A stretch of 64,000 bases of DNA from Congeria kusceri (taxonomy: Eukaryota; Mollusca; Bivalvia; Myida; Dreissenidae). The stretch is taken from the NCBI GenBank assembly GCA_027627225.1, contig CM051034.1:16662980-16726979 (forward strand), written 5' to 3'. The translations under genes and the position numbers were made by a program. How positions within the stretch are numbered: position 1 is the first letter of the stretch; every line of letters starts with the position of its first letter. Of this stretch, positions 45,501 through 59,200 are shown in pieces. The notes beneath the pieces are model-generated. The model was not told the DNA's origin and ran no database searches. It saw only the letters and a program-made list of their open reading frames with translations.

Positions 45501-46744
45501 GGAGTTAAACAACAGTCATGGATCAAATTGGGACCCTCGAGTTATCGTATGTTATCTTACACATACACACCTTATATTGCCCGTGTTGTCAGCAGTGTTT
45601 TAAGTTATGTGCAAAAACTTTATTTCCATTGTAACAAATTCCAAAATGTGGATGTTGGTGGGTGGGGAAAGATAATTGCCTACTGATGCTTGACTGCATT
45701 TCATACTGCATAAGTTGCGTTTCTAGTTGACTTTAAGACCTTCTTAGTTCGAAACCACGTGTTTGTATCTGGACAGCTAGTATATGTGTTGTCACAAATG
45801 CATGTATGTAATTCTTCACTTTTAAAAATGTTGCATTACATTTACCAAAAAAATTGATAGCCTTCTTTCCTATGGATTCGGCCAGCCTTACAGTTTTGAG
45901 AACCTTACATTTGACCTAAGGGGCGATTGCACTTTACTGGTACCAAAGTCATCGTAAGATATTTTCATTATGGGGGCTACTTCCCCATACCGCCTCTTTT
46001 TTGTTTATTTTTTTCTTTATGACGGGGGTTGCTGCCAGTAATCGCAGCTCCCCCCACACAGACATGGTGACAGACCACAGGCCCACTGGACATTGCTGGC
46101 AAACATGTCAAAAAGCTGGCGGTAAAGTCCAAGATGCTAGTAATTTTCGTATACGTAAAAATAATATGCAGGGATCATATTTTTCTAAAAAGTTAATCGG
46201 TCATGAGGTCCTTCGATCATGCTCATGTTGTATCCGAATTTTGTGTATCCGAAAATGGTGCATATCCGAACAAGCCTATTTTAAAGTATTACTATTATCT
46301 TCAAAGTTTTCATGCCTCAAACTTCAATAAATTTAATTTCTATGTCTTTTGTGAGTTTTAACTTCACAAAAATTTACAGATAATGCAATTGAAGAAGTAC
46401 AATAAAAACGTCCATTCTGTAACTGAATTATGTGTATCCGAAAAATAAGAAAAATGTCAGAAATTGTGAATTTTAATTAATAATATAAACTGCTAAGTTT
46501 CCATACCTTAATCTTCAATAAACTTTTATTGTCTTTGTCTGTTATACGAGTTTTGCTAAACTAAAGTTAAAATATAATGTAATACAATATGGTTACTTTG
46601 TACTTAAAACTTAGCAGCATGACGTCATGAACGTCAATTTAATTTTTATGCAGCGAATGCACGTTTTCCATGAGGATTACATGTGGCTGCTATTGTCAGT
46701 CTCTATAGTAATCGGCCATGATTTATAATGGAGAAGTACACTCT
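42503..46744. other. intergenic region, no gene recognised
   Basis: AT-rich. A short open stretch at 43645-43670 starts with a well-placed ATG (MATTTSVL) but has no clean donor. ttcgctaccc repeats at 44285-44360. No coding evidence at 46001-46330. Confidence 0.45.
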
Positions 46745-49618
46745 GATATTGACATCAGAGACCGATCGGGGTCAGTAATATAACACATATAACAAACTAC
46801 AGCAAAAGCAGTCTAATTATCGATCGACAGTGACACGACTGGGGTCAATCACGCATCACTGATCCACCGTCCTTTGCACCTACAATGCATTTGGGTCATA
46901 AAACGTGTATTATGTATTGAAATTAGGGCATTATCACGATTTTTATAGTGACTGAATAATTTAAGAAAACTGGTCGGACCAATTACTAGTCATTTCAATC
47001 GGTCTTTTTGAAACCCAATCGGTCTCAGACCGGCAAAGCCGAAAATAATATGCTCCCTGATAATATGTATGTCAACCTCGATTTAGACCTGTGAAATTTA
47101 CTGTATTTTTTCCCTTTCGTAGGACAGTCTGGCCTGTAAATTTAGACAGTCTTTCACCATGTCACACCCCTGCTCTTTATATTTCTTTTTCATCAACTTG
47201 ACTACCGCAGGTGCTCGTTGTACCAGTTAAGTGCAATCTAACCTGACGGAATGTCTAAATTTCATGTGTCCTAATTCTGTGTAAGTTTCATCGGAAGTTT
47301 TGAGACTTTTTGATGATAAAAATGCTACAAAAGAGGCATTTCACATGTTCAAATACCTAAAATAATCAACTTTGTCATAATTATCTTATAATTTAAGGGA
47401 CTTGTTAACAGATTTTTCATATTTTTTGAAAATTGTCATTAAATGGCTTTACTGCAAAAACTACAGCATCTGAAATAATCTAGAACAAAAACTATTATAA
47501 AGAAAAAGGTTAAATTAAAAATTTTGCCATCGCCGATACTCGAATACGGGACCGTTGCGTTAAAAAAAACTCATGGGCTAGCCACTTGGCCATTCAGACT
47601 TATACATTTGATTGTGTATTTTTAAAGATATGTAAGTGATACACGTGTTTTCCAAAATACTGATGAAAAGCGTTACTAACACTTCATAATTTTATCCATT
47701 TTGATATTGACATCAGAGACCGATCGGGGTCAGTAATATAACACAGTCAACAAACTACAGCAAAAGCAGTCTAATTATCGATCGACAGTGACACGACTGG
47801 GGTCAATCACGCATCACTGATCCACCGTCCTTTGCACCTACAATGCATTTGGGTCATAAAACGTGTATTATGTATTGAAATTAGGGCATTATCACGATTT
47901 TTATAGTGACTGAATAATTTAAGAAAACTGGTCGGACCAATTACTAGTCATTTCAATCGGTCTTTTTGAAACCCAATCGGTCTCAGACCGGCAAAGCCGA
48001 AAATAATATGCTCCCTGATAATATGTATGTCAACCTCGATTTAGACCTGTGAAATTTACTGTATTTTTTCCCTTTCGTAGGACAGTCTGGCCTGTAAATT
48101 TAGACAGTCTTTCACCATGTCACACCCCTGCTCTTTATATTTCTTTTTCATCAACTTGACTACCGCAGGTGCTCGTTGTACCAGTTAAGTGCAATCTAAC
48201 CTGACGGAATGTCTAAATTTCATGTGTCCTAATTCTGTGTAACTTTCATCGGAATTTTTGAGACTTTTTGATGATAAAAATGCTACAAAAGAGGCATTTC
48301 ACATGTTCAAATACCTAAAATAATCAACTTTGTCATAATTATCTTATAATTTAAGGGACTTGTTAACAGATTTTTCATATTTTTTGAAAATTGTCATTAA
48401 ATGGCTTTACTGCAAAAACTACAGCATCTGAAATAATCTAGAACAAAAACTATTATAAAGAAAAAGGTTAAATTAAAAATTTTGCCATCGCCGATACTCG
48501 AATACGGGACCGTTGCGTTAAAAAAAACTCATGGGCTAGCCACTTGGCCATTCAGACTTATACATTTGATTGTGTATTTTTAAAGATATGTAAGTGATAC
48601 ACGTGTTTTCCAAAATACTGATGAAAAGCGTTACTAACACTTCATAATTTTATCCATTTTGATATTGACATCAGAGACCGATCGGGGTCAGTAATATAAC
48701 ACAGTCAACAAACTACAGCAAAAGCAGTCTAATTATCGATCGACAGTGACACGACTGGGGTCAATCACGCATCACTGATCCACCGTCCTTTGCACCTACA
48801 ATGCATTTGGGTCATAAAACGTGTATTATGTATTGAAATTAGGGCATTATCACGATTTTTATAGTGACTGAATAATTTAAGAAAACTGGTCGGACCAATT
48901 ACTAGTCATTTCAATCGGTCTTTTTGAAACCCAATCGGTCTCAGACCGGCAAAGCCGAAAATAATATGCTCCCTGATAATATGTATGTCAACCTCGATTT
49001 AGACCTGTGAAATTTACTGTATTTTTTCCCTTTCGTAGGACAGTCTGGCCTGTAAATTTAGACAGTCTTTCACCATGTCACACCCCTGCTCTTTATATTT
49101 CTTTTTCATCAACTTGACTACCGCAGGTGCTCGTTGTACCAGTTAAGTGCAATCTAACCTGACGGAATGTCTAAATTTCATGTGTCCTAATTCTGTGTAA
49201 CTTTCATCGGAATTTTTGAGACTTTTTGATGATAAAAATGCTACAAAAGAGGCATTTCACATGTTCAAATACCTAAAATAATCAACTTTGTCATAATTAT
49301 CTTATAATTTAAGGGACTTGTTAACAGATTTTTCATATTTTTTGAAAATTGTCATTAAATGGCTTTACTGCAAAAACTACAGCATCTGAAATAATCTAGA
49401 ACAAAAACTATTATAAAGAAAAAGGTTAAATTAAAAATTTTGCCATCGCCGATACTCGAATACGGGACCGTTGCGTTAAAAAAAACTCATGGGCTAGCCA
49501 CTTGGCCATTCAGACTTATACATTTGATTGTGTATTTTTAAAGATATGTAAGTGATACACGTGTTTTCCAAAATACTGATGAAAAGCGTTACTAGCACTT
49601 CATAATTTTATCCATTTT
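46745..49618. repeat. 958-bp macrosatellite, three tandem copies
   Basis: Units start at 46745, 47703 and 48661 (gatattgacatcagagaccg) and end with tttatccatttt. Copies 2 and 3 are almost identical; copy 1 differs at a few sites (aacacatataac versus aacacagtcaac; gtgtaagtttc versus gtgtaactttc). The second half of each unit is the left part of the 12893-type TIR element, including its tRNA-like core. Confidence 0.95.
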
Positions 49619-49767
49619 GATTTGATCAAATGATTATCCATAAACTAAACGATATTTCCAATATATTTCATAGTCATGAGTGTTATTTCACTTGTTTGTA
49701 TATAATGTACAATTTCCTTTGGGAATCTATTGCCAAATTTTTGAAAACTGTCAATTTGTCAATCTGT
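49619..49767. mobile_element. right end of the TIR element closing the macrosatellite
   Basis: gattatccataaactaaacg through gtcaatctgtgaacatgtcc matches the right end of the 12893-13373 element. Only the last copy of the array has this terminus. Confidence 0.7.
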
Positions 49768-50276
49768 GAACATGTCCCTTCAAATATGATTTCAAATCGT
49801 AAATACTCATGCAGAAGCTGTCAAATACATTGGTTGGTCATGTTACATAAAGCAGTAAGGCCCTGCTTTAAATTCTTTCAATACGCTAACTGATCACTTG
49901 GTTTACACGATGAGAAACTATATCAGTGTCTGGGCCTCTGAAAGCATAGATCTGCTAAAAGTCAGCCAATCAGAATTAATGAAACCATAAGAAATGTCTA
50001 GATGGTTTAGACTTAATATATCAAATGTGTACTTAGGGTAAAGTTTGTTTATGCAGTAATACATTTCTTTATGAATTGTTAATGATTGAAATGGTTGATT
50101 TATGTATTTAAATGATAATTTTAAGAATGATTTCTTGTATAAACATAATGTTTTAACTACATTCAATGCCCATGCATCAGTTCATAAAAAGGTGGCTGTA
50201 ACCTATAATTAAATTATATAATGTCGTTGTTATTGTTTGTTTTCTGATATTAATATTTTTGTTTTTGGTTTTCCAG

Positions 50277-53200
50277 GTGGGCTCAAGGTTATAATGGTAA
50301 AAATGCCTGCTATATTGACAAGGACGTAATCTGTTACCTTTGTGGAAGTAACGTCAAATTTGTTGCTGAAGATGGTGCAGAAACTGTTTTTAATTTCCCC
50401 GGGGAAGGTGTGGGGCCCTTCGACGCTCACTCACTCAGTCGGTGCTTTGCAGTTGCTGAGCAGTGCCTCAACCCACAGATTTATGTCTTTGTCTACCCAA
50501 CATTCAGACAGATGTCAGTCCTGCAAGGTAAACAATGGTAACCAGTGGTAACTTAATAAGTAAGCTTTGAAGTTAATTATGGCATTTTACTGTATGCAAC
50601 TGATCTAAAATTATCATGGGGTATGTTAAGGAGAGAGTAGTCTGTTATTGTTGTAAAACACTATGTTCTATTCCCTTGCAAGTTCTATGCAGAAATATGT
50701 TGAAACTATGTATTTGAGTAAGTTGATTTATACTTGAACCTATTGTTTGAAATTATTAAGTTGGAATTGAGAAATAAAAAATGTATCTAAGGATTTGAAA
50801 ATTGTTTTGAAAATGGAGGTTGTTTTAATAACACTCTTAATAAATTAATACTGTACTGCATGATTGTTTTAGGTGGGGCCAAGCTTGAATACACAAAACT
50901 GTTTTTCTCCAGCAGTGACTACCTTTGCAGTTTGTCTGGAATTCCTGAATTTGAACTGACCCTCTGGTAAGCCCTTAATTTATAGTAAATGAGTTAGATT
51001 TTGTTTAAAATGGACAGTTGCCAATTGTTAGAGATACACATTAAAACTCCTCGCAGTGGTTACTACCCCATTGGTACTCTTCTCAGTTACCACTGCCACC
51101 ACCAAACTCCTCGCAGTGGTTACTTTCCCCATTGGTACTTTCCTCAGTTACCACTGCCACTACCAAACTCCTCGCAGTGGTTACTTCCCCATTGGTACTC
51201 TTCTCAGTTACCACTGCCACCACCAAACTCCTCGCAGTGGTTACTTCCCCATTGGTACTCTTCTCAGTTACCACTGCCACCACCAAACTCCTCGCAGTGG
51301 TTACTTCCCAATTGGTACTCTTCTCAGTTACCACTGCAACTACCAAACTCCTCGCAGTGGTTACTTCCCCATTGGTACTCTTCTCAGTTACCACTGCCAC
51401 TACCAAACTCCTCGCAGTGGTTACTTCCTCATTGGTACTTTCCTCAGTTACCACTGCCACTACCAAACTCCTCGCAGTGGTTACTTCCCGATTGGTACTC
51501 TTCTCAGTTACCACTGCCACTACCAAACTCCTCGCAGTGGTTACTTCCCCATTGGTACTCTTCTCAGTTACCACTGCCACCACCAAACTCCTCGCAGTGG
51601 TTACTTCCCCATTTGTACTTTCCTCAGTTACCACTGCCACCACCAAACTCCTCGCAGTGGTTACTTCCCCATTGGTACTTTCCTCAGTTACCACTGCCAC
51701 CACCAAACTCCTCGCAGTGGTTACTTCCCCATTGGTATTTTCCTCAGTTACCACTGCAACCACGAGTTAAAAACTTACAGATTTGGAAGTTTTCAGGGGA
51801 GACATTTATGAGGAGATTGAAGATTTATTTTGTACAAATTTTAATTGTATATTTTTTTATAACAATGACACAGACATGTTGCATTATTGGTCCAGGTATA
51901 TATATTAAGAGTTTAAGTGAAAAACAGTAAATAAATAAGTAAACATAACAACGCAAGGATTTTACGTTGTCCATGTTTTTATCATGTGCTTTTGTCCATG
52001 ATTTTATATCGCGCCAAGTGTTTGCCTATGGTTACATGGAACTTCGTGCGGGCAGGGATTTAAACCAGCTATGCTGGGACACAGTTAAATCTCTGCGCAG
52101 AGGTTGATACAAAATCATTGAACTTGCAAGAGGTTGACAGCCATGCCATGTAACAATGGCTGATTTGTTCTCATATCGAGGGTTGAGCGTGAAACTGTTG
52201 TATCTGCTTAACATTTCTATATTAGATACAATAGTTTCATGCTCAACCCTCGATATGTAAATCTAGTGCACATCTGTCCAATGCCGTCTTAATGAAAACA
52301 GTTTAGAAAGTGACATACTGGATTTCAATTACAACATTCAAAGGGTTGCAGTTCTCATTGCGGAACATTGAAGATTGTTGAGGAATCTGCTTTCAAAATC
52401 AGACAGTTTTTTTTTTTTTCACCTTTGGGGGAAAGATGGCGCGGTCCTTCAGATGGGGCATTTTCAGCATTTTTTTAAGCATTATTACAATTTTATTTTC
52501 TACTTTGTTATAAAACATTAATGATTTGTTTTGCTACAAATGATAACTTAAATTATGCACAATAAAACTTACATTCTGGGGGCAATTTTAAGGTTAAAAA
52601 GGGGGGAAAATCTATGATTTTTAAGCAGGGAATTGCTCTATAAATATGCCTGTATAGTGAATATTAAAACTACCTTTGCATTACAGGAACTTTAACAAGG
52701 GGACAAAGTTGTGCACCTATGCCCTGTCGCATGAAAACGTCCCTACAAGCCTGTCCTTCAACCCTGGCAACTGGCGACAGATATGTGTCACCACAGAGAA
52801 ATCTGTCACGCTTCTAAGCATCGAGCAGAGCAACACCCTTTATGTCATGCAACCCACGTAAGTCATTGTTCATGCACTTAAAAATTTACTCCATTGTTTA
52901 TATAATTTAAATTTGGAACGTTATAGTAACAGTTGTACAGTACTTATTTATTCTTGCTGTTTGCAAAATTTGCAGTCAGTCATTAAATTAAATAGTAATC
53001 CATCTGCCTTTCTTGTAAATGGAACTTAACAAAATGTGAATAATAAGTCTAGAGAGCCCTATAAAAATTCAGTTTGTTTTTTGTTTTTCGGTTTTAATCT
53101 TGCTGTTGGGACTTAGGTAACTTTTGTATGATTGTTTAAAATATTTGAATATTATGTACTGTAATATAGATATACATGGAAAATCTTTGTATGTGAAACA

Positions 53201-56200
53201 ATTTTCAGTGTAATTCAATTCGGAGAGTTAAATTGGCCATATATTAGGTGAGAAAAGACACTGGGACAGTGGTTTAATAGTTGTTATGTGTGTTCCTCTA
53301 TTTGATAGAATTGCATGAAGTTTATTTGCACTTTTTTCTTGTTTCAATTTTATGTTTGCAGTATTTGTATATATGTTATGTTTTCTCGGCACTTTGGTAT
53401 ACTAGTATATAAATTGTAAGATTTTGAACAATTTGTCCATCTTAGGGTGTTGTTTCACGATTTTGTATAAAAACATTTCTGTACACTATTTTGTTATGTC
53501 ATGGATCTTGGCTGCACGTTAAAATCGACTTCCATTCTGATATGCAGGTGTTCTGATGTTTTTGCATTAATTCATGAATTATGCTCTTTAAAATGTAAAA
53601 AGAACATGTTTTTGATTGATTTTGTCATAAAGTTGCTTTGTTTTGTGATTACATAGTTGAATTGATACTACACAATGGTTTTGCAATATGATCGTATGTT
53701 GAGTAAACAGTTGAGCCCCAGTAGTTTCTTGGCTTAATTGCATAAGCACTTTTTGAAAGCACTTTTTGAAAAAGATTTTTAACAATATACTGTATATTCC
53801 GAAAGAAACACCCGCGGTGGCTTTAAATTTTCTCAAGGGGGGATGTTTAATATGAGTCCATTTCTTGGTGTTCTGTCATAGATACCAACATATATACAAC
53901 ATTCTAATTTGTCTTTAAAGCATCTATATAATGCACCTATCAATATTTTCCCCCAGGGGGGGGGGAGCGGCGGGCAAACCCAGGGGAATTAGACTTATTG
54001 TACTTTGGGGGATCTTATCCCCCACCCTAGAGCCAAGCACTTTTGTCTAAATCCCCTTAATTGGGGATGATTGGTGTATCAAATGGTCTGGGGGCCAATA
54101 TAATCAGGATCTTAAATCCAAACAAAGTCTATTTCCCGGGACCCGGAATCATTTGGCGTGTTAAATTCCCGCCTATCGGGAATTGCTTTCAGTCTAAGGC
54201 CCGTATGTGCCCGCCGCTCCCCCCTGGGGGAAAATATTGATAGGTGCATAATGCTGCTCACAAAACAAGTAAACAATCTGCACTGTTTGTATTGACAAAA
54301 AAATACCTGTAACAGTCCTCGCATTAGTGTTTCAGAAGGACTTGCCCATTCCGACATAGGCCATACAGTTTCAACTTCACCGAATTCACCTGAACTTATC
54401 CCAAATGTTGAAATAAAATGAGGCGTGTCATGGGAAAACCGAGCTTAATGCAAGTGCGTAAAGTTTCATCCCGGATTAGCCTGTGCAGTCTGCACAGGCT
54501 AATCCGGGATGGCACTTTCTGCCTACAGTGGATTATGTTTAGAAGAGACTTAATTGAAACAGAAAATACCGTAAAAGCGAAAAGTGCCATCCCGGATTAG
54601 TCTGTGTGGACTGCAAAGCTAATCCGGGATGACACTTTACGCACATGCATTAAGACCGGTTTTCCCATGACACGCCTCAAATCAGTTCAAATGGTGTTGA
54701 TGATTTTATCTAGTTATTTCGAAAAAAAATCAGGTGATTAAGATACATTTTGAGAAGACAATCTGGACATTGTTGTATACATGTATTTGGTCAATGAATC
54801 TTTTAATGTCATTATTATGAATCTTCGGTGAACTTGCCCTTTCGGGCAGTCAGGTCAAAATTGTAACTTCCCTGAATAGGGTTTAACTTGTAGCGGGCTT
54901 GGGGCAAGTGGGTTATTTTGAAGACTGCTGTAAGAAATAAGTCTGCAATCAAACTAACCTTTAAGTGTTTTATTACTTGACAGCTAACACCAGTAGCTCA
55001 TTCAGCAAATATTTCTGTCAAAGATGTGCAAAAACTGGTGTTCTAGATGCATTTACATTGATTGTTGTTAGCATAGTGATATCATTAATTGGGCAGGAAG
55101 TTTTTAGTATTTTTAAAATGGGGGGAAGGGGCGTTTAATAGGGTTGGGGCGTTCATTAGGAATATACGGTTTTCATTGAACAACATTTACAGAGTTTCTT
55201 CCCATTCTTTCTTAAGTGTTTATCATAAATGATGTTGCAGTTTGTTTATATAACTATGTATTTGAAGTTTTCTTGCCTTTGTTGCATACATGTTTTGTTT
55301 TATCAGCTGATTAATTTGATGCATGTTTGCTGACAGGAGGGTGCGACTCCCACCTGTGGATCGGGATGCGGAGGAAACCGCAGACCACGACAGAGATATT
55401 CCAACCAGAGCCTCCACACGAATGACACGCTACACTATAGACGTGCCAAAAGCAGCCAAGGCGGGTCTTGTGGGAGAACTGGCAGAGAAACTCGATGAAA
55501 TTCAGGATGAAACAGAGCGCGTGAAGCCTGTATCGCAGGTCTGGACTCCCATCGGAGACTTGTACATTGGCTGTGCTGGAGGGCAGATTGTCAAGGTAGG
55601 GAGGTTGACTTGTTACATGTAAATAACAAAGCAGGTTCGTTTGTTCAGGGATTTCATTAAGACCCGGTAGTCGGGTAAATTGCTATTTTGACCTTATAAC
55701 CGGCTTTTGCTTTTGCTGTAGAGGTTTGTATGTAAAGGAGGACCCCCAAACCCCCCGCCTACTTTTAAGAAGTATCCTTCTACTCCAAAACTTTATGAAA
55801 ACCCTGTTTGTTGAGATCTATTCCTATTGGTACATTGCAATTTTCTTGAATCATAAATGTTGTATTTTAAAGCCACGCATTAAAGCTGCATGACCATTTT
55901 TAGCTCGACTATTCGAAGAATCGGTGAGCTTTCCTACTACCCCAGCGTTGGCGTCCGAGTCTGCGTCTTAATTTGGTTAAAGTTTTTATTCAAAAGTCTT
56001 CTAACTTCCAAACTACATAAGTTATTCACTTGAAACTTGGATTATACCCTTGTCATCAACTCCAGTGACAGGGGCAACATTCCCATAACTCTGTTTTTTA
56101 TTTTTGACAGTGTTATGTCCCTTTTTCACTTAGATTTTCTGGTTAAAGTTTAAATATTCAAAAGTTTTGTAACTTCAAAACTATATAAGTTATTCACTTG

Positions 56201-59200
56201 AAACTTGGAACTAACCTTTGTCATCAACTCTAGTATCAGAGGCAACATACCCATAACTCTATTTTGTATTTTGACAGAGTTTTGCCCCCTTTTCACTTAG
56301 ATTTTCTGTTTAAAGTTTATATTCAAAAGTTTGGTAACTTCAAAACTACTAAGTTATTCACTTGAAACTTGGAACTAAACTTTGTCATCAACTCTAGTAT
56401 CAGGGGCATCATTACCCATAACTATGTTTTGTTTTTTGACAGAGTTGTGCCCCTTTTTCACATAGATTTTCTGGTTAAAGTTTATATTCAAAAGTTGTGT
56501 AACTTCAAAACTACATAAGGTATTCACTTGAAACTTGGAAGTAGCCTTTTTCATCAACTCTAGTATCAGGGGCGACATTACCCATAACTCTGTTATGTAT
56601 TTTGATAGAGTTAGTCCACATCTTACATAGACTTTGTGGTTAAAGTTTTTGTTCCAAAAATGTATAAACTATACAAGGCTTCACTTAAAAGTTTTGTATT
56701 TATGCCCGTTCCACTATCCAAAATATGTACCAACTGAAATACTTCGAATAGTCAAGCACGCTGTCCTCTGACAGCTCTTGTTTTGCCTGGATTTAGAGCT
56801 TTTAAGTATTATGAGGATATTCACTTGGCTGATTAATATTTATCTTTTTAAGGAAGCACATAGACTGATAATAGAATTAACACCATTGCCTGCTGTTTCT
56901 TAAGAATGTTATTCAATGTGTTTTGAACAAAAAATGTGAAAATAAATGTTACCACATCATTGTAGCTTGACAAAGAATGTAACAGTAGTGCCTTTCAGTT
57001 TTTAACAGTGGTACTTAAGATTTTGAGTATAAATCACGGTATGTATAAATATTAATCATCGTAGATTGACGGAGAGTCGCACCATGGCGATGTTATCTAC
57101 TACCCTCCCAAGAAAGCGGAAGCTCCAGACTCCAGAATGTCCAGTGCTGGAATACACAGGGAGTCCATGGTTGACATACAGCATCCAGGTACAGCAATGA
57201 GTTCTTTTGTAGAACTTACACATACCATTTGTATGGACTATCCTATTTTATAGAATCTCTTCTAAATATATTCAGGCAATAAAATTCATTAAACAAAAAA
57301 AGATGTTCCATATATAAGCTTGGCAAATATGTTTCAGTTTATGATTCTTTTTTTTTTTTAATTAAAAATCACAAATGTCTTAGGTAAACCTACACTGTTT
57401 TTTTTCACCTAGATTGAAACTGACAATCTGGCACATAGTATTAAATTTGTTGTTAAAAAGTGTATCTTTTTTTGTTATTTTTAGCACATCTCTGTTAAAA
57501 ATACTAAATGGACAAGTGTTGGATTTGAGCACAATTAATATTTTGTTATTTCATTAATTTTTTTCTTTGTTGTTTTTTAGAAGTTGATGATGTGGATAAA
57601 CTCATAGTGGAAGGCAGTGTAGACTGTATTGGCCTTCACAAGAGGGGCTTGTATTGCGCCGGTCAGGTATGTGTAACATATTTTAACATACCGGTATGCT
57701 AATTTTGAAATAATTCTAAGTCTTTCCATGATTTTCCTAGTCATTCTACGATTAGGCTAGACATCAAAAGTGTTTAGACAATGTTCATGGTTTCATGTCC
57801 CATGCTTGTTTTCAGTAAATTGCATTGTAATATTATTGTCATACAAAATTTAACAGTCATTGCAATTTAATATTGATAATATAGAAAATAAGTCATTAGA
57901 ACTAGCCTAAAAAGCAAAAGTGGACTATAAACCCTAGCTGTGTGAATGCTAACACTAGAACAAATATTATAGATTGAACCAAGTTCTGTTGATTTATTTT
58001 ATCCTCCTAGCTTTTGTATTATGGAGAATGATTTTTATCACACATTCTTTGGCTTATTAATACCAGTGTGTCAACATGTGTAGTGTCTTCATTTTGATTT
58101 ATTGCATGTGCTCCATTGATTCCTTGTGTGTCATAGTCTATTCCCGTTTGTTGACCTCCATGTAGGATGGAGTGTTGCGACTGGTCGATGTCAAGTCCAG
58201 GGATGTAAGCGTGCTGGATGTGTGTAAAATCGGTGTACCAGTCTCCTCTATGGCGTTCTCTGCCAGCTACCGACGCATGGCTATTGGCTCTTCGACGGTA
58301 TGATCTTTTGTTCCGGAACCTTTATTCACCTTTTGTGTGTGCGCATGTAAAAGTAGTTAAGGAGTTTGTTTAAGTACTTATTTGTTCAATATTTCACTCC
58401 TTTTATGCATCAGTATTAAACAGTGCAACATTCATATCTCTTTTAGCCGTTTATATTTAAATTATTTAAATTTGATTACTCAAAAGACATAAACAATGTT
58501 CTTTTCGCATAGTGTTTAACAGTGATAAGACAAACCTGAATAAATAAATAATGAGATACCACATTTGTTTGATGCATGATAAGTTGCTTTGATCTTAATA
58601 TAGCATAATAATAGATGCACATCTATAAAAGCTGTGTGTGAAAATGTTTACAAAGAGCGAGAGGCCACTTATGATTACAGGGATCACTGCATTTGTATGA
58701 GCCCGGAGCACCAGAAAGTTTGAAACTGCTGAAGAATCTTCATCATGGAGAGTTTGTTGCCATCTCCTGTCTCCCTGGCAACGAACACTGTGTGGTAGGG
58801 ACTTTATATTTTTTCCCTTTTACAAAACCGGGCTTAATGCACGTGCATAAAGTGTCGTCCCAGATCAGCCTGTGCAGTCTGCCCAGGCTGATCCAGGACG
58901 ACACTTTCCGCTTTATGGTATTTTCTGTTTCAAGGAAGTCTCTCCTAAACATTAATCCACTGTAGGCAGAAAGTGTCGTCTAGGATCAACCTGTGCGGAA
59001 GGTAACAGGCTGATCCGAGATGACACTTTACGCTTGTGCATTAAGCCCTGGATTCCCACGACAATATGGTTTTAGCAAACGTATTTTAGGAATTGCATTA
59101 AAATATTTTGAAAGTAATTACAGGTATCTCTTTTGCACATGAATGTATCAATGGACTTTTGCTGTAGGTGCATAGACATATTGTTTTTCTCAATCACAAT

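Noticed and set aside
46001..46330. 109-residue open frame in the intergenic region
   Set aside because: No family resemblance, no flanking exons, low-complexity start.
51001..51930. Open frames of 309, 251, 226 and 212 residues
   Set aside because: All are period-60 artefacts of a minisatellite; no codon-level preference for one frame is visible.
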